NCBI GenBank assembly: GCA_026119935.1
Contig: JALRMH010000031.1
Span: 62,001-126,000, forward strand
DNA length: 64,000 bases
Origin: Endothia cerciana
Lineage: Eukaryota > Ascomycota > Sordariomycetes > Diaporthales > Cryphonectriaceae
Direction: 5' to 3'
Positions within the stretch are counted from its first letter, which is position 1. The number at the start of each line of letters is the position of its first letter. Below are positions 25,501 to 37,351 of the stretch, in pieces. The notes beneath the pieces were generated by a model, which saw only the letters and a list, made by a program, of their open reading frames with translations, made no database searches and had not been told where the DNA came from. The position numbers and the translations under genes are program-made.

Positions 25501-27011
25501 TACGGGACAATGCGTTTGTTGCTACGGTAAGAAGCTTGTGATCTGAACCTTCACAAGACGATTTGGTGCGGCCCTTCGCGTGCACGAGACCGCCATAGAA
25601 GCCTGACCATCCCTAGTGCAACACCGGAGGTGTCACTGGAGGCAGATCTCGCCTCCGAGGGTTCGGCTTCTGGACGGGGAAAAGTTCTTTGCCGGTCCTT
25701 GCGTCCTGCAGCCAGGGAAGGGGAAGAAAAAAAAAATTCCAAAAAGAAATCCACAAAAAAACCCCCAAAAAACACCTGAGCAGATCCTTCTCTGGTGAGA
25801 CGACGGCCCAGGAGCCCTGTGAGGAGCAGCTGGAGGTGTTGGCGGGGGAGCTTTCCGTCGGTGTCATGGTAGCTATTTCGGAGCTCTTGAAACGATCGGA
25901 GCGGCGAAGATTTTTGCAGACCCAAGTCGACCGGAACCTTGCATCCATCTGGCAGTCCCGCCCACAGTGGGACATGGACACGAGCTCTGCCCACGACCCG
26001 ATGACGACAGGCTGAACCCCGGCCCGCCCTGACGATCTTGGCATACTACGTACCATTGTAGTATGGTAGAGCCTCAAGATTCACAGATGTGCGTGCTCAA
26101 CATGCGTCCGCGTAGGGGAGGGGGCTCGTGTTCGCGTGAGGTGATGGACCGTAGCCGGGGGAGAAGGCGCCCCATTTGGGACTCTGAAGAGATGTCCAGA
26201 CCGGACAGCGAGACCCTTGTTTTTTTTTTCTTTCTTTTTTTTTCTTCCCCTTCCTTGCAGCTCGGCCATAGCAATGGTCGCTATCATCACAGCACATCCA
26301 GGGATGGACGCCTCTCATTTGGGGAGATCGGAGTACCTGCGTTAGCGGGCTGACCTTCAGAGTTTATTGTCAGGGGTGGAGCCTGGGCGAGCCCGCGAGA
26401 GACAAGACACAAGAAGTCGAACTCGCAACGCCCCCTGGGAATCAGCCCTTGGGCTCTCTCCTTCCGGGGTAATGTTGGCGAGGATCGGGGCGCTCGCCAC
26501 ACACACATCATAGCGCTCATGGAAAGAATAGACGACGAGGCGACGCCAGTGGCACTTTTCCCTGGGCAGCCAGCCCAGCCCCAAGTAGTAGAGTATCAGA
26601 TCATCGTGACCCCATAGAAGTCCGTAGAAAGTCAACCCGCCGGCCGGCCGATGCCGCCAAGTTTTCAATGAGGAACACCGCGGCGGGGGGGGGGGGGGCC
26701 GACAGGCTGAGAGTCAGAGGAAGAGAGGCAGTGAGGGCATTGGGCAAGTGGGTCGGCAAGGCCAAGATCAAGGGCGGGCGGTGGTCCAGACCAAGAAGAT
26801 CTTTGCACACCGAGCCCACAGTGATCCACCGGCGCCGCCCTTTCTGGGCACCATGTCACCGTGTCAAGGACCTCGGGAGCGGTGGCTGCAGCGGCCACCC
26901 ACCCGCTCGGGTACACAGTATCAGCAGCGATGCTGCCATTCCCCGGGGCTGAGAATCCGACTCGCGGCGGCTTCTAGAGGATCCCACGCCCCACGCCCCA
27001 CTGCGACGGTC

Positions 27012-27060
27012 AGCCCAGCCCAAGCCCAGCCCAGCCCAGCCCAGCCCGAGCCCCAGCCCC
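27012..27060. repeat. (CCCAG)n microsatellite
   Basis: Imperfect tandem CCCAG units with interruptions (AAGCCCAG, GAGCCCCAG). Confidence 0.8.
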
Positions 27061-28779
27061 TTGGGTATCCCGCCGAAGCAGGGCAGAGCCAAGCACGTAC
27101 CCCTTGCGATCAGGGCAGATTGCTGTTGATCTGTAGTACGGCGCGCGTCCGGTTTTGGCAGAGGGGATGCTCCACGGACCAAGGTCACGGTGGGATGATC
27201 ATCGCCTCTGGATCGCGATCGTGCCTCAAGTTTATGCGATGTCCATATGCGAGGTGAGGTGAGGTGGGAGTGATGTGAAATACAACACTGACCGGTGGAG
27301 TGACTTGGCTGACTCCGACCATGGTGAGTGAGGCATTTTCAACCGGCCGCTTGCCTTTTGCCATCTGGGGAACATCTTGCAGCGCTAAAATGGCGCGAGC
27401 CGAGACGCCCACAGACAGGGCCGCTCAGACAGGCCAGGCAAGGTCAGGCAGTTGGGAGGCGCCCCGGCTTCTGAGCTGGGGGCCTTGGGAAGAAGAAGAT
27501 CTTCCTAGTTGGAACGGTCTCCGACTTGAGCCCGCGGGAGGACCAGAGGACAACTTGCACACCAGTGCCAATAATGTATCTCCGTAGTTGTGTGCAGTAG
27601 CGGCAACGGCCCAGGACGTATCCACCAAGAGAGAATGACGAAGCGACCGGTGGCCGGCCGTGTCGTGGACTTTTGTCCCAGAATCCCCTAGCTCGTCGCC
27701 GGCGCTGGACGAGCCTACGGGTTCAAGGGAGTTTACCCGGGCCTACTGCAAACTCGAGAAGCCGACCAGACGCTTCCCGGTTCTGGGCGTCCTGCGAGGA
27801 AGGGTGAAGGGCGAGGGAGACTGCGCGGCGCCGAGGGAAGACGACCGACACCACGAACAAACAACATGGTATATCCCAAACCTCTCTAGTTCGGTGTGCC
27901 TGACTGCGCGAACACACCATCCGGGGGTGTCCTCCCGCTCCACGGTGCCGTCCCCCAGCCCACACCTTTGACATTGAGATAGTTCCCCCTCCCCCCCCCC
28001 CCCCCCGCCTTTTTCCCATGGACAGGTGACACCCGCTGCCACCGCAACCCCCATACGTGAACGGGCGGGTGAGGCAATCGACCGTCGAGCACCAACTGTC
28101 GCGTGCCACCTATGCTCCCATGGTGACAGCGTCCTTGCTGCATTGAACGCGCCCGACGCTCCACCGAGCGCCAGTCGTGACCAAACGGGGTCCCATCCGA
28201 GAAGAGTTCACATGGCATGGGCGGCAGCCGAGGTGCAGGGGAGGGGAGGGACTGTCGGCGTGGGGGAGGCAGCATGAGGAGGAGGAGGGCCTGTCTGCGC
28301 ACCACCTCCCAGTGGAGGCTCTCCACTGATTGGCGGGTGACTGCCGCTCAGTTCTAGTTGACGCTCCCTGGGGAAGGGGGGGGGGGCTGTCGCCATGGAG
28401 AGAGCGCGCGTCTGCAGAGTACAGGGTGCGGACTGCAGTGCATCTGTACGGTACAGCGCACTGCCCCCCTCGTGCCCAATTGATTTCTCCCAGGTCGACC
28501 GACAGCAGCCTGTGTTGTCCACCCGTCGACCTGTCAACACGTCAAAGGTCGACCTGCCTGCCGTGTCTGGTCACCCGGGCCGCCATCACGACATCTCCAT
28601 AGGCTGGCAGAGGTCCTGGGGAACCAATATTGGGGACGGCCGGTGAGGTCTGACTAGCCCTGATCTGGAGGTGTGTTCCGTAACCAAACCCGACCTACTA
28701 TAGTAAGTATCTACTACTATCCAGCCCTAGGTAACACGCAGAGCCAAGCTCTGGCCCCGGACCAGAGTGTAAGGAGGTG

Positions 28780-28780
28780 T

Positions 28781-28823
<43 letters not shown>

Positions 28824-28832
28824 AGAGAGAGG

Positions 28833-28867
<35 letters not shown>

Positions 28868-28877
28868 AGAGAGAGAC
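28780..28877. repeat. Adjacent (GT)n and (GA)n microsatellites
   Basis: About 20 GT units (28780-28822) run directly into GA/GGGA units (28825-28877). This gives a purine/pyrimidine-asymmetric tract that can form non-B DNA. Confidence 0.9.
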
Positions 28878-29221
28878 TACTGATGTGGATGCGTATCGAC
28901 ATCGTGGTGGGTGAGGTGAGGTCGAGAACTCGGGATGCTCCTGGATCGCCCGGCCCAACAAGCATTCTATAGTCGAAAGCATCAGGATACGCTTTCACAC
29001 CATGTCACCCTGGGCCTCCCCAGGTCCTCCGTCACCTCGAAGGAGGAATTCCCATAGCAGACTGTAAGTAGTAGCTGTACCGTAAATGTGATATGAGTGG
29101 TATAAGGGAGAGGTTAGCAGTCTGTTTTCGCTTCCCTTGCATCAGCTTACTACCCCCCACAGGCGACACTGGGAAGAGGGGGGGGGGGCTGGCACAGCAC
29201 ATGTAAACTATGGTAAGCCCG

Positions 29222-29277
29222 GTGAGGTCCCATCCCATCCCATCCTATCCCATCTCATACCGTCCCGTCCCGTCCCA
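29222..29277. repeat. Pentanucleotide repeat (CCATC/CCGTC)n
   Basis: Tandem 5-mers starting as CCCAT and changing into CCCGT, about 10 units with substitutions. Confidence 0.75.
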
Positions 29278-29643
29278 AGCTCTCATCACGTCACGATCCA
29301 TTGCGTGTTCCCCTCCCGCTCCCGCCCAGAGCCACTCCCAACAATGTCCTTTTTTAGAAACCACACAGCATGCCATAGTAACTATGGTAGTAGTAGTGGT
29401 GGTAGTAGTCGTCGTGCTAGTACTATGACGGTAGTAGTAGATGGGGGGAAGGGGGAAAGGAAGAAAAGCAGCGAGGGGAGAGAGCAAAAGGCGCGTACCG
29501 TGTGGTGGTCTCACCTCACGATACGATACCGTCATCACACAAAGATGAATGAAATCCTTGTCACCTTGCATACTGCGCCCCGGAAGACAAAAAAAAAAAA
29601 AAAAGGGTCGCTGATCACCCGGCCCTCCACGGTCTCACTATGA

Positions 29644-29671
29644 TACTATGGTACATAGTACTACCATAGTA
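29644..29671. repeat. AT-rich perfect inverted repeat
   Basis: TACTATGGTA and TACCATAGTA are perfect 10-bp arms around an 8-nt CATAGTAC loop. Related words recur at 29373-29388 and 40310-40330. Confidence 0.6.
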
Positions 29672-30715
29672 CTAGCACGTACGGATCCGTACCAGGTTAT
29701 CTCATATCCTGGAGTGGGACCCGGGATACATAGTTACTTACAATTGTACTGTGCCCTCTGGCGCTGTGATTTCCACTGGCTCTCCCCGCACAGGCTCTTT
29801 GCAGCGCGGCGCCTCCCTCTACCACCCAGAAGGAAAGTAGGAAGGAAAAAAGGAAGAAAAAAAAAAAGGAATGAAAAAAAAGATGAAAAAAAGGCCCAGC
29901 AGCGCTATTCATTGATTTTTGCTTATTTTTTATTTATTTATTTATATTTTTTTTCACTCTTCCAACCCCCCCTAATCCACGGCTGCAGGCCTGCAAACCC
30001 CGGACCTATTGCAGTGGTCCAGCACACACCACCAACACCACAATACCTGCAACCCCCCCCCCCCCGCCAGGGCCCTTTCTCACAGGCGTTTTGTGTCAGC
30101 GGGCGCTGTGCACCCAGCCATCGCACTGACCCCACCAATACCAATTCCCCAATACCAACACCCCAAGCTCCAGCGTACGGACGTAGCCTGTCTGCCAGTT
30201 CCCAGTTCCCAGTTTCCAGGACCCCTGAACGTCCACCAAGGATACTCCCCCCCCCCTCCCCCCCTCCCCCCACATCTCATCATCCCCGCCGGCCAACCAA
30301 AAAAAGTCTACCCGGTCCCTGCTGTGGTCATCAGGACCCTCTTCCTCTCTCTCTGTCTCTGTTTACCTTCAACTGGAGCCCATCATCCCTTCTCCTTCCA
30401 CCAGCAACCCAACCCACCACGCGACAGACGACAACAACAAGAACAACCACGACACAGGACCGACCACCCATTCTGCCACCTGCTATCGACGGCCGCCTTC
30501 CTCACCTCACCACCCAACAACACAACACCAGACCAGACCAGCACAGAACCAGCATCCCCTCTGTATACTGCGGCAACTGGACGGGTCGTTCGCTTCTGTT
30601 CTGCCTCCTCGCGGAGAGCGTGTCGCGCGCGAGCGGAAGACGAGGTTGCGGCTGTGGGCAGAAGAAGGGGAAGAAGCCGTGGGGAGAGGAACGCCCGACA
30701 ACACACGACATCACC

Positions 30716-32723
30716 ATGTCTTCTACCGCCAGGATACGTCCCCACGAGCTGTCGCTCTCGACGGCACCAGCAGCAATATCTACAGAAGGTGGGCTCTGGG
30801 TTGGGCAGTATCTCCAGCCCCGGGACCAAGATCATGATCAGCATCAACAGCATCCGCCCGAACATACTGCGCAGCATGGCCACGGCCACGCCCGTGCCCA
30901 TGCCCATGCGCATACCCTCGCCCCCAAGGACGATCGCCACGATCAGCAGTCTCCATACCGTCCACAGCAGCTGCCGGCCAACAACAACAGTGATGCCTTC
31001 GTCGTTGTCGACCCCATCCTGAACTCGTCCTCCTCCGACCTGGCCACGCCCCTCACGCCCACCTTCTCCCACCACGGCGGCTCCCACCTGCGATATGCTA
31101 GCTCCGCCTCCTCCCTCGACCTCCAGCAGTCTTTCTCGGCATGTTCTGACAGCCCCGTCTCGCCCACCCAACCGCCGCAGAACGCCGCCGCCGCCAGTCC
31201 CGCCGCCGCCACCGCTGGCAGCAGCAAGCGTCAGCTGCCCGATGTCCAGGAGGAGCCCCTCGAGCGGGACGGCGATGACGAGCCGGCAATGACCAGGCTG
31301 ACAGACCGGCAGTTGGACAGCCTCTACGATTGTTTGTGTATGCCCCCTTCCCCCCCACCCCCTCCCCCCCCAAATCCTCGTCTCCCCTCTGCTCGGCTTC
31401 CAGGGCCGCGTTTTACGGCTTGACTGACCTCGTCACCTGCGGATAGGCGACTCGCCGTGTGTGCACCAGAGCTCGGACATGATGGTTCACAGCGCGGACT
31501 GGACGCACTCGGTCGACAACGATATGAGCCTGCTTGACTACGACATGGGTTTCCTGAGTGACGGCGACGCGGACGCCGGTCCACACTCGTCCAAGCAGCG
31601 CAGTGGTGTCGAGTCCCCACTGAACGGTCTCACCATGCGGCTCAACACGCGCTTCCCAACCCTCAGCCGCTGGAGATCTGTAAAGCTCAGGAATCGGGCG
31701 TTCACCGCGGTCTCTGAGCCATCCCTCGACCTGGCCCCCTCCCTGTCTCGCGCCACCTCCACGAGCCGCTCTTCCTCCTTGTCAGCCCCCAGCCGGAAGC
31801 TGTACGACCGCGCCAACGAGCCCCCGCTGCCGCCCACGCCAGCCCTGTCCTTCTACGGATACGAGAGCACAGACAGCGTCGCCAGCGCCGTGGCTATCGA
31901 CATTGACCGGCCTGATGTCCGCGAGAGCATAGAACGGGAGCGCGGCCTTGCCACCACGCCTCTGCTACCGCCCCTCCTCACCGAGCCTCCCTCCACCTCC
32001 TCTGCCAACCAGTCACAGCAGCCGTCCCCCCTCCAGTCCCCGACCGTCGCTCCCCAGCCCAGCCCGGAGCTCCAGTCCTCCGCTGTGTACGCGACGCCGC
32101 CGCTCAGCACGAAGCCCTCCATATCGTCTTTCCGACCCCCACTACTGACGAGTCTGTCCACACCTGTCGTGGCCACGAGTGAGGTGGTGGTCACCATCCC
32201 CAACCTCCTGGAGCAACACGATGCCTGGTCCGACCGCCTTGGGCATGCCAACTACACGATCCTGCCCAGGCCATATCACCCTGATGCCACCGACCTGGAC
32301 ACTCTGCGCACCCTGCGCGCCGACTGGGACCTGGCTCGCGTCAACTACACGAAGCACATTGTTCGTACCGGCGAGCACTACGGAACCACCTCCAAGACCT
32401 ACGCCCTCACCGAGGCCAAATGGGCAGAGACGGAGCGGGATTGGAAGACTGCCCATGATGCCCTCCTCGGACGTGTCGCTGCTCTGAACCTGGGTACTCA
32501 AGACCAGCTCAGCTGGGATAGGCTTCAGGACGACGCCCCTGCTACCGTCACCGTCCCTAGCATGCTCGATGCTGAAGGCAAGTTTCCCGACCTGGGAGAT
32601 GAGGATATCGTGGGGCCCATGGTCCGTGACGCCGTCATGGCTAGGGATTCAGGCTCTGATTCCGAGAATGGCGCCAAGAAGTTTTGGAAGAATTTAGCTG
32701 GAAAGGTCGGACTGAGGAAGTGA
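30716..32723 (+). CDS. Conserved Pro/Ser-rich fungal protein of unknown function (2 exons, 632 aa)
   Basis: Exon 1 is 30716-31337 and exon 2 is 31447-32723; a GTATGC donor and GATAG acceptor give D-C-L-C-D-S-P across the join. The N-terminal 210 residues are low-complexity, with a His/Ala stretch (HGHGHARAHAHAH, residues about 58-70), then Ser/Pro-rich DNA-encoded linkers up to about residue 480. The C-terminal part (about 480-632) is ordered, with a likely helical segment rich in Trp and charged residues (WDLARVNYTKH, KWAETERDWKTAHDALLGRV). It ends KKFWKNLAGKVGLRK, a basic amphipathic tail. The layout matches an ascomycete family usually listed only as Pro/Ser-rich hypothetical proteins. Function is unknown. 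The frame is also open for 356 codons upstream of this ATG. Confidence 0.8.
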
Positions 32724-33870
32724 GGCCCAACCCGGGCCTGCTCCGCCACCAACTTCACGAACTTAACGACGTAAACGACTTTGCACCCTTGGCGTTTCAC
32801 CTGCACGCCTGCGTCATTTTCTCGCTTCATTCCACGCGAGTGTCGACTGCCTTCATACGCGATACCCAACAAGCCTCAAGACACTCATCCGTGACCTTTG
32901 TTCTGCGTGGCGTGCCGGCCGTCATGACCTGGCCCCAGCTGGTCACACAGCAGGGCAAGCCAGCCAATCAGGACGGCCTTTTTTTTTTTCACAACATCTA
33001 ATCCATAACTGTCTACTTCTTTACACCTTTCAATGTTTACGGGTAAACATCTATGTATCTATTCGCCCGCGCGCATATGGGCAGCGCATTCGCCTGTTAT
33101 TCTGCGTATTTGGACCATGATGAGGCGAGGCGTTCACCGGGCACTGGAAGAATGATCGTGCCAGGGCAGGACGGAAAATCTTCACAGCATATAGTATGGA
33201 GTATCAGGGAAGCTGAAGCGCATCTCATCCGGGCGCGGGAAAAAGTCCGGAGAATCACAAGCACCGGGCGAAGGAGCCATGGCTTGGAGTGGGCAGTGCC
33301 AGGCTGGTGCCACGGGTACAGACGAGAGACCCCCACAGCCTACAGAGGGTGCCATCGGCGCCGAACAGGTAGAAGAAAAGCCACAAGTTCCATAACCACA
33401 TCCAATGATTCTCACATGCGCCCGTCCCCAGTTCAGTCAGGATGAGGAGGAGGGTGGGCCGGAGGTACATTCCCGCGTCTCACACTGTCCATGTCATCAT
33501 CTCCTTGGTCGACATGCACTGCAGAGCACCCATCTGTACGAAGACCCCTGCCGCGCTCTAGAAGGGTGAGGTGTCGAGGCTACACGGCAGTTCTCACGGA
33601 AGACGACTGTATGCCGACGAATCGCCAGACATAGGGGAACGGGCACGACAGGAGAAGGGAAAGGGGAGTTTGAGCCTGGTTGTTGGTGTCCCACACCCCC
33701 TTCCCCACCATCACCACCCCCCTCCCCCCCCCCAAAAAAAGGGCCGTCGTGTGACGGGGTGCACGTTGTACAGGGTGTATGTAGTACCGGCGGACGATCC
33801 GGGACGATCCACCCATCTTGGGCCATCTGGACCCTAGTGCTGGTGTGGCCTCGCTGTCTGACCTGATGTG

Positions 33871-33899
33871 TACATACATACATACATACATACATACAT
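33871..33899. repeat. (TACA)n microsatellite
   Basis: About seven tandem TACA units. Confidence 0.9.
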
Positions 33900-34934
33900 G
33901 GCCTGACCTGTGTGCGTCTGCACCACGCCAAGTGAGCACGTCTACCCACCTCCAGATCAGCTCTGGACTTGACAGCCTCATCCAACCAAGCCCAGTACTT
34001 TTCCCAACCCGATCCCCCCTCACCGCCTCGCCCTTCTCTCCTTCCTCTGGCCCTAGGCGTGGTGGCGGTCAACAAGAAAGCCACCTGGCCCCCTCCCCCT
34101 GGTCCAGGTGCAGAGAGGTAGACGAGCAGAAGCAGGGAACGAGGTCCCTTGATTCCTCAGGTCACAGGGGGGGGGGGGGCAGAAGAGTCTCGCTCGCCGG
34201 TGCCCAATGGTGAGAGCCCACCGTGTGGGCGCCGGCTGTTGAAACACGTGGCGCTGTGCCGCCGGGGTGGGATTGGGCCCCCGGGGGGGATGGGCTCGGT
34301 AACCCGCAGGAAGGGGGGTAGGCGAGCTGGCATTCCTTGAGAGCACTGTGTGCCTGTCAGGTTCCAGTCGTGTGCGTGAAGAGCTGGGAATATGCGGGAA
34401 AAGGGCAGGGCGGCCCCAGGTTGCAAGGCTCAGAGGTCAGGGTACGCAAGCAAGCAAGCCGTGTCCTGTAGGCAAGTATGTGCGGGTGTACCGGTGTTCG
34501 ATTTTGGAAAATGTTCCTTTTTTTTTTTTCGAGATTGGTGGAGGCGCAGTCATTTGAAAGGGGGGGGGGGGTGGTAGTTTGGCCTTGTGGAAGGGCCACG
34601 TTTCTGCACTCGGCCGTCGATGGCGTTTCATGACCGCACAGCGCCGGGGAGGGAGGAAACATGGCAGGTAGTTCTCTCCCCGCCGGCGGATCGGCTCTTT
34701 CCTGTGTGCAAGGCCATGTGTAAGCCAGTGATGTCCAGGAGGGCCGACCTGTTGGATGAGAGACAGAGGCACATGTCAGAGCCCCCCGCTGATCCACTCA
34801 CGATCGCTGAGATGATACACCCGGCGCGAGTTCATGCTCCCTCGAACAAGACCAATCCTAGACCTCGAGGCCGTGGGAGGCCGGGAGAGACTAGTACAAC
34901 TAGCCCGTGTCCACAGTGGACGAGACAGGTCTGG

Positions 34935-34975
34935 GGGAAGGGAGGGGAGGGGAGGGGAGGGGAGGGGAGGGGAGA
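34935..34975. repeat. (GGGGA)n microsatellite
   Basis: About seven to eight tandem GGGGA units; this strand could form G-quadruplexes. Confidence 0.9.
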
Positions 34976-37351
34976 TAGAGGGACGGAGAGAGGCTATCTG
35001 CGCCTGCTGCTGCAGACGGCCGCTGTGGCGGTCTCATCACGAGCCCTCCCCACCATCACCACGGTCTCTCCAGCCCTTCTCGCCAGGATAGTACCGCTGA
35101 CAAGCAACGCGCCTTGCCCCGGCTGCTACCTCCTGCAGTACCAATTATCGCACCATATCAACCGCTCCCTAGCCCGCGGGGAAAGGGGCGGGACGAGAGG
35201 CTGCAGCCACGACCTGTTTCGCAGGGGACACATGGTGCGAATACCCGCGGCGATCGACACTGCCCATACCCGCTGGGTTGTGGTTGATGGGAATATGGGT
35301 CCCCCCCCCCTCCTCTGGTGCCACCCGTGCTCTGCCGTCTCCCGTCATGACCCCACCACCGCTCAGGAATCGTCATACCGCTTACAGAGGCAGACAGGCC
35401 GAAAGACAGAGAGTGCGTTTGACCAAGCTACATGCAGGACAAGGTAAGGCTAAGGCCGATATGCGGGTAACCGCCCCCTTGGGCCGCAGCTCGCGGCTTG
35501 GGCACCAGGCGGTTACCCGCCCTCGGACGGCGGGAAATTGAGACAGAGACACCAGACGGGTCAGAAGAATGGACTGGCGGAGGAAGACGGGCGCTGTGTT
35601 GGTCCCCTGTTGTAGATATCGGGGGCGAGGTGGCGCGGTGGCGCGGCCGTTCGGGTTGCTCTGAGAAGCGGTTGGCGGAGAATCTGTGGATGTGGTGGCG
35701 GGCAGGTAAAGAGGGAAAAAAAAAAACCCCCCCAAAAAAAACAAGGCGTCACATCGCCTGGTGGTCCGCATCCGGCACACGTCAAAGTCTCGAGGCGCAC
35801 AGGCACATGACTTCCCCCAAGGCCATGTGAAGCTAGCTCGGGGACGTTCGTTTGGGTTCTGTGGTGGTGTTCTATATTGGGACCTGGCAGCCGTCCACAG
35901 CATCGATACGAACAAGCACCCTAGTCAGAACCCGGATCTCGTTGCCGTCGGGACATTCTCCGCTGTCTGCGCCTGACCAAAAGCCCAGATATGCTGCGCC
36001 TCGTCTCGCGCGCATCTATAGCGGCCTTCGGACAATATCGTGTGGGATATGCCAGTCAGCTTTAAACTCCGACTGACGAGCCCCGGGGCGTTCGCGCGGG
36101 ACAAACAGCTTGTCGTACGTCGCGGCGAGGAGGTAGAAGGGGGGGGGGGGGACACAATCGATCAACGATCGAGGGACTGCGTGACCCTCTCATAGGCACA
36201 AAACGAGGGTGGCTGTACGACCTGCATTCGATCGGTATTACGCGACCCGGGGCCTCAGGGGGACTGGGCTCTGAAAGGGGGACTGAGACGTGACGCTGGA
36301 CAGCGGGAGCTGGCGACTGTGAGACGCGAGATCGGGACGTCGTCAAGCTGAGCCCCCGATCAAGCAAGTGATCAGCAATTTGCTCTAATAACGCTGTCCA
36401 GTCTGGCAATGATCACGCATATCTACGATGCTAGCCCATCGTCGTAAAGGTAGGAAGGAGTCAGTGTGTGGGGTGTATATATGTGTGTAGCAAGATGAAA
36501 AGAGGCGCTTCACGGAGGCAGCTGAATACCTAAAGTACACAATCGGACAGCACAACATTGGCGCATCGTTGTGCCACACTTACAAAGCAAGCGCTGTGTA
36601 CTCGTCAGAAGCCTCTTATCTCCTGTGTGGCATCTGTCTGCCATGCTCAGACAACCAGACAAGATCTAGCCATATGCCTCCAGTGACTTGAATCACACCG
36701 TTTCCTTGATGAGACAGTATCTAGCCAGAGGCGCCCGCACCACAATTCTCGCCCTATTCGACAAGGGCAGACTTAGAGACCTTACAAGAGTTTCATGTTT
36801 GTCAGAGCGGATGCTGGAGGAGCAAGATCTTGATCTCTCGCGATACATCGGTCCGAGAAACTCAACGAGGGCTCAGGAGACGCCCGATGAACGGAGCATC
36901 GGTCAGATCCTGCCTTGAGTTAGACGGATATGCCTCATGTGCTCCATCGTCTCGACAATCTTGTAGTCCATCCCAGTGCCGAAGGTTTTGGAAGCCTCTA
37001 TCCCATAAGCGGTCTAGATTCTCAAGTGGAATTTATCGTTTTTGAGGCCAGTCCCAAGTACAGCGCGCACAGTAATCGAGACCTCAGAACATCAAGTCCG
37101 CACACCGTGCACTTATTGTCTAAAGCATTCCCAGAGAGGCGAGTTTACGTAGTGTTGGAAGCAGAATGAGGCTTCATCAACGCCGAGTGAGGGTTCTCAG
37201 CACAGATGGCGTTATGATTTTTCTTATGGTTCTTTCATGTCTATTCTAATTAGCTTGCCTGCTATTAACATGGTATCTTTTCATAACACCCCTCTCCTCC
37301 TAACACAACGCGGAGTAATTTACATGGAATATTTTCCAGATCTCAGAAGAT

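Larger units (their letters stand above)
22576..30715. other. 8 kb gene desert rich in simple repeats
   Basis: No exon set with recognisable homology was found on either strand. The largest open frame (23632-24357, +) is compositionally random. The region carries G/C runs of 10 or more at about 24329, 24970, 26685, 27991, 28376, 29178 and 30053, several microsatellites and AT-rich inverted repeats. The last kilobase (29940-30715) has a T/A-rich tract followed by CA-rich DNA, typical of the promoter and 5' leader of the gene starting at 30716. Confidence 0.55.
32724..37351. other. 4.6 kb spacer without a convincing gene
   Basis: Lies between the convergent ends of the Pro/Ser-rich gene and the MFS gene. 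It contains a (TACA)n repeat, a (GGGGA)n repeat, and G-runs at 34167, 34560 and 36139. Two short open frames (36688-36918 and 36930-37169, +) lie end to end, but no family is recognised. Confidence 0.5.

Noticed and set aside
34587..35447. 286-codon open frame on the plus strand
   Set aside because: Contains the (GGGGA)n repeat and a C-run; no recognisable protein features.
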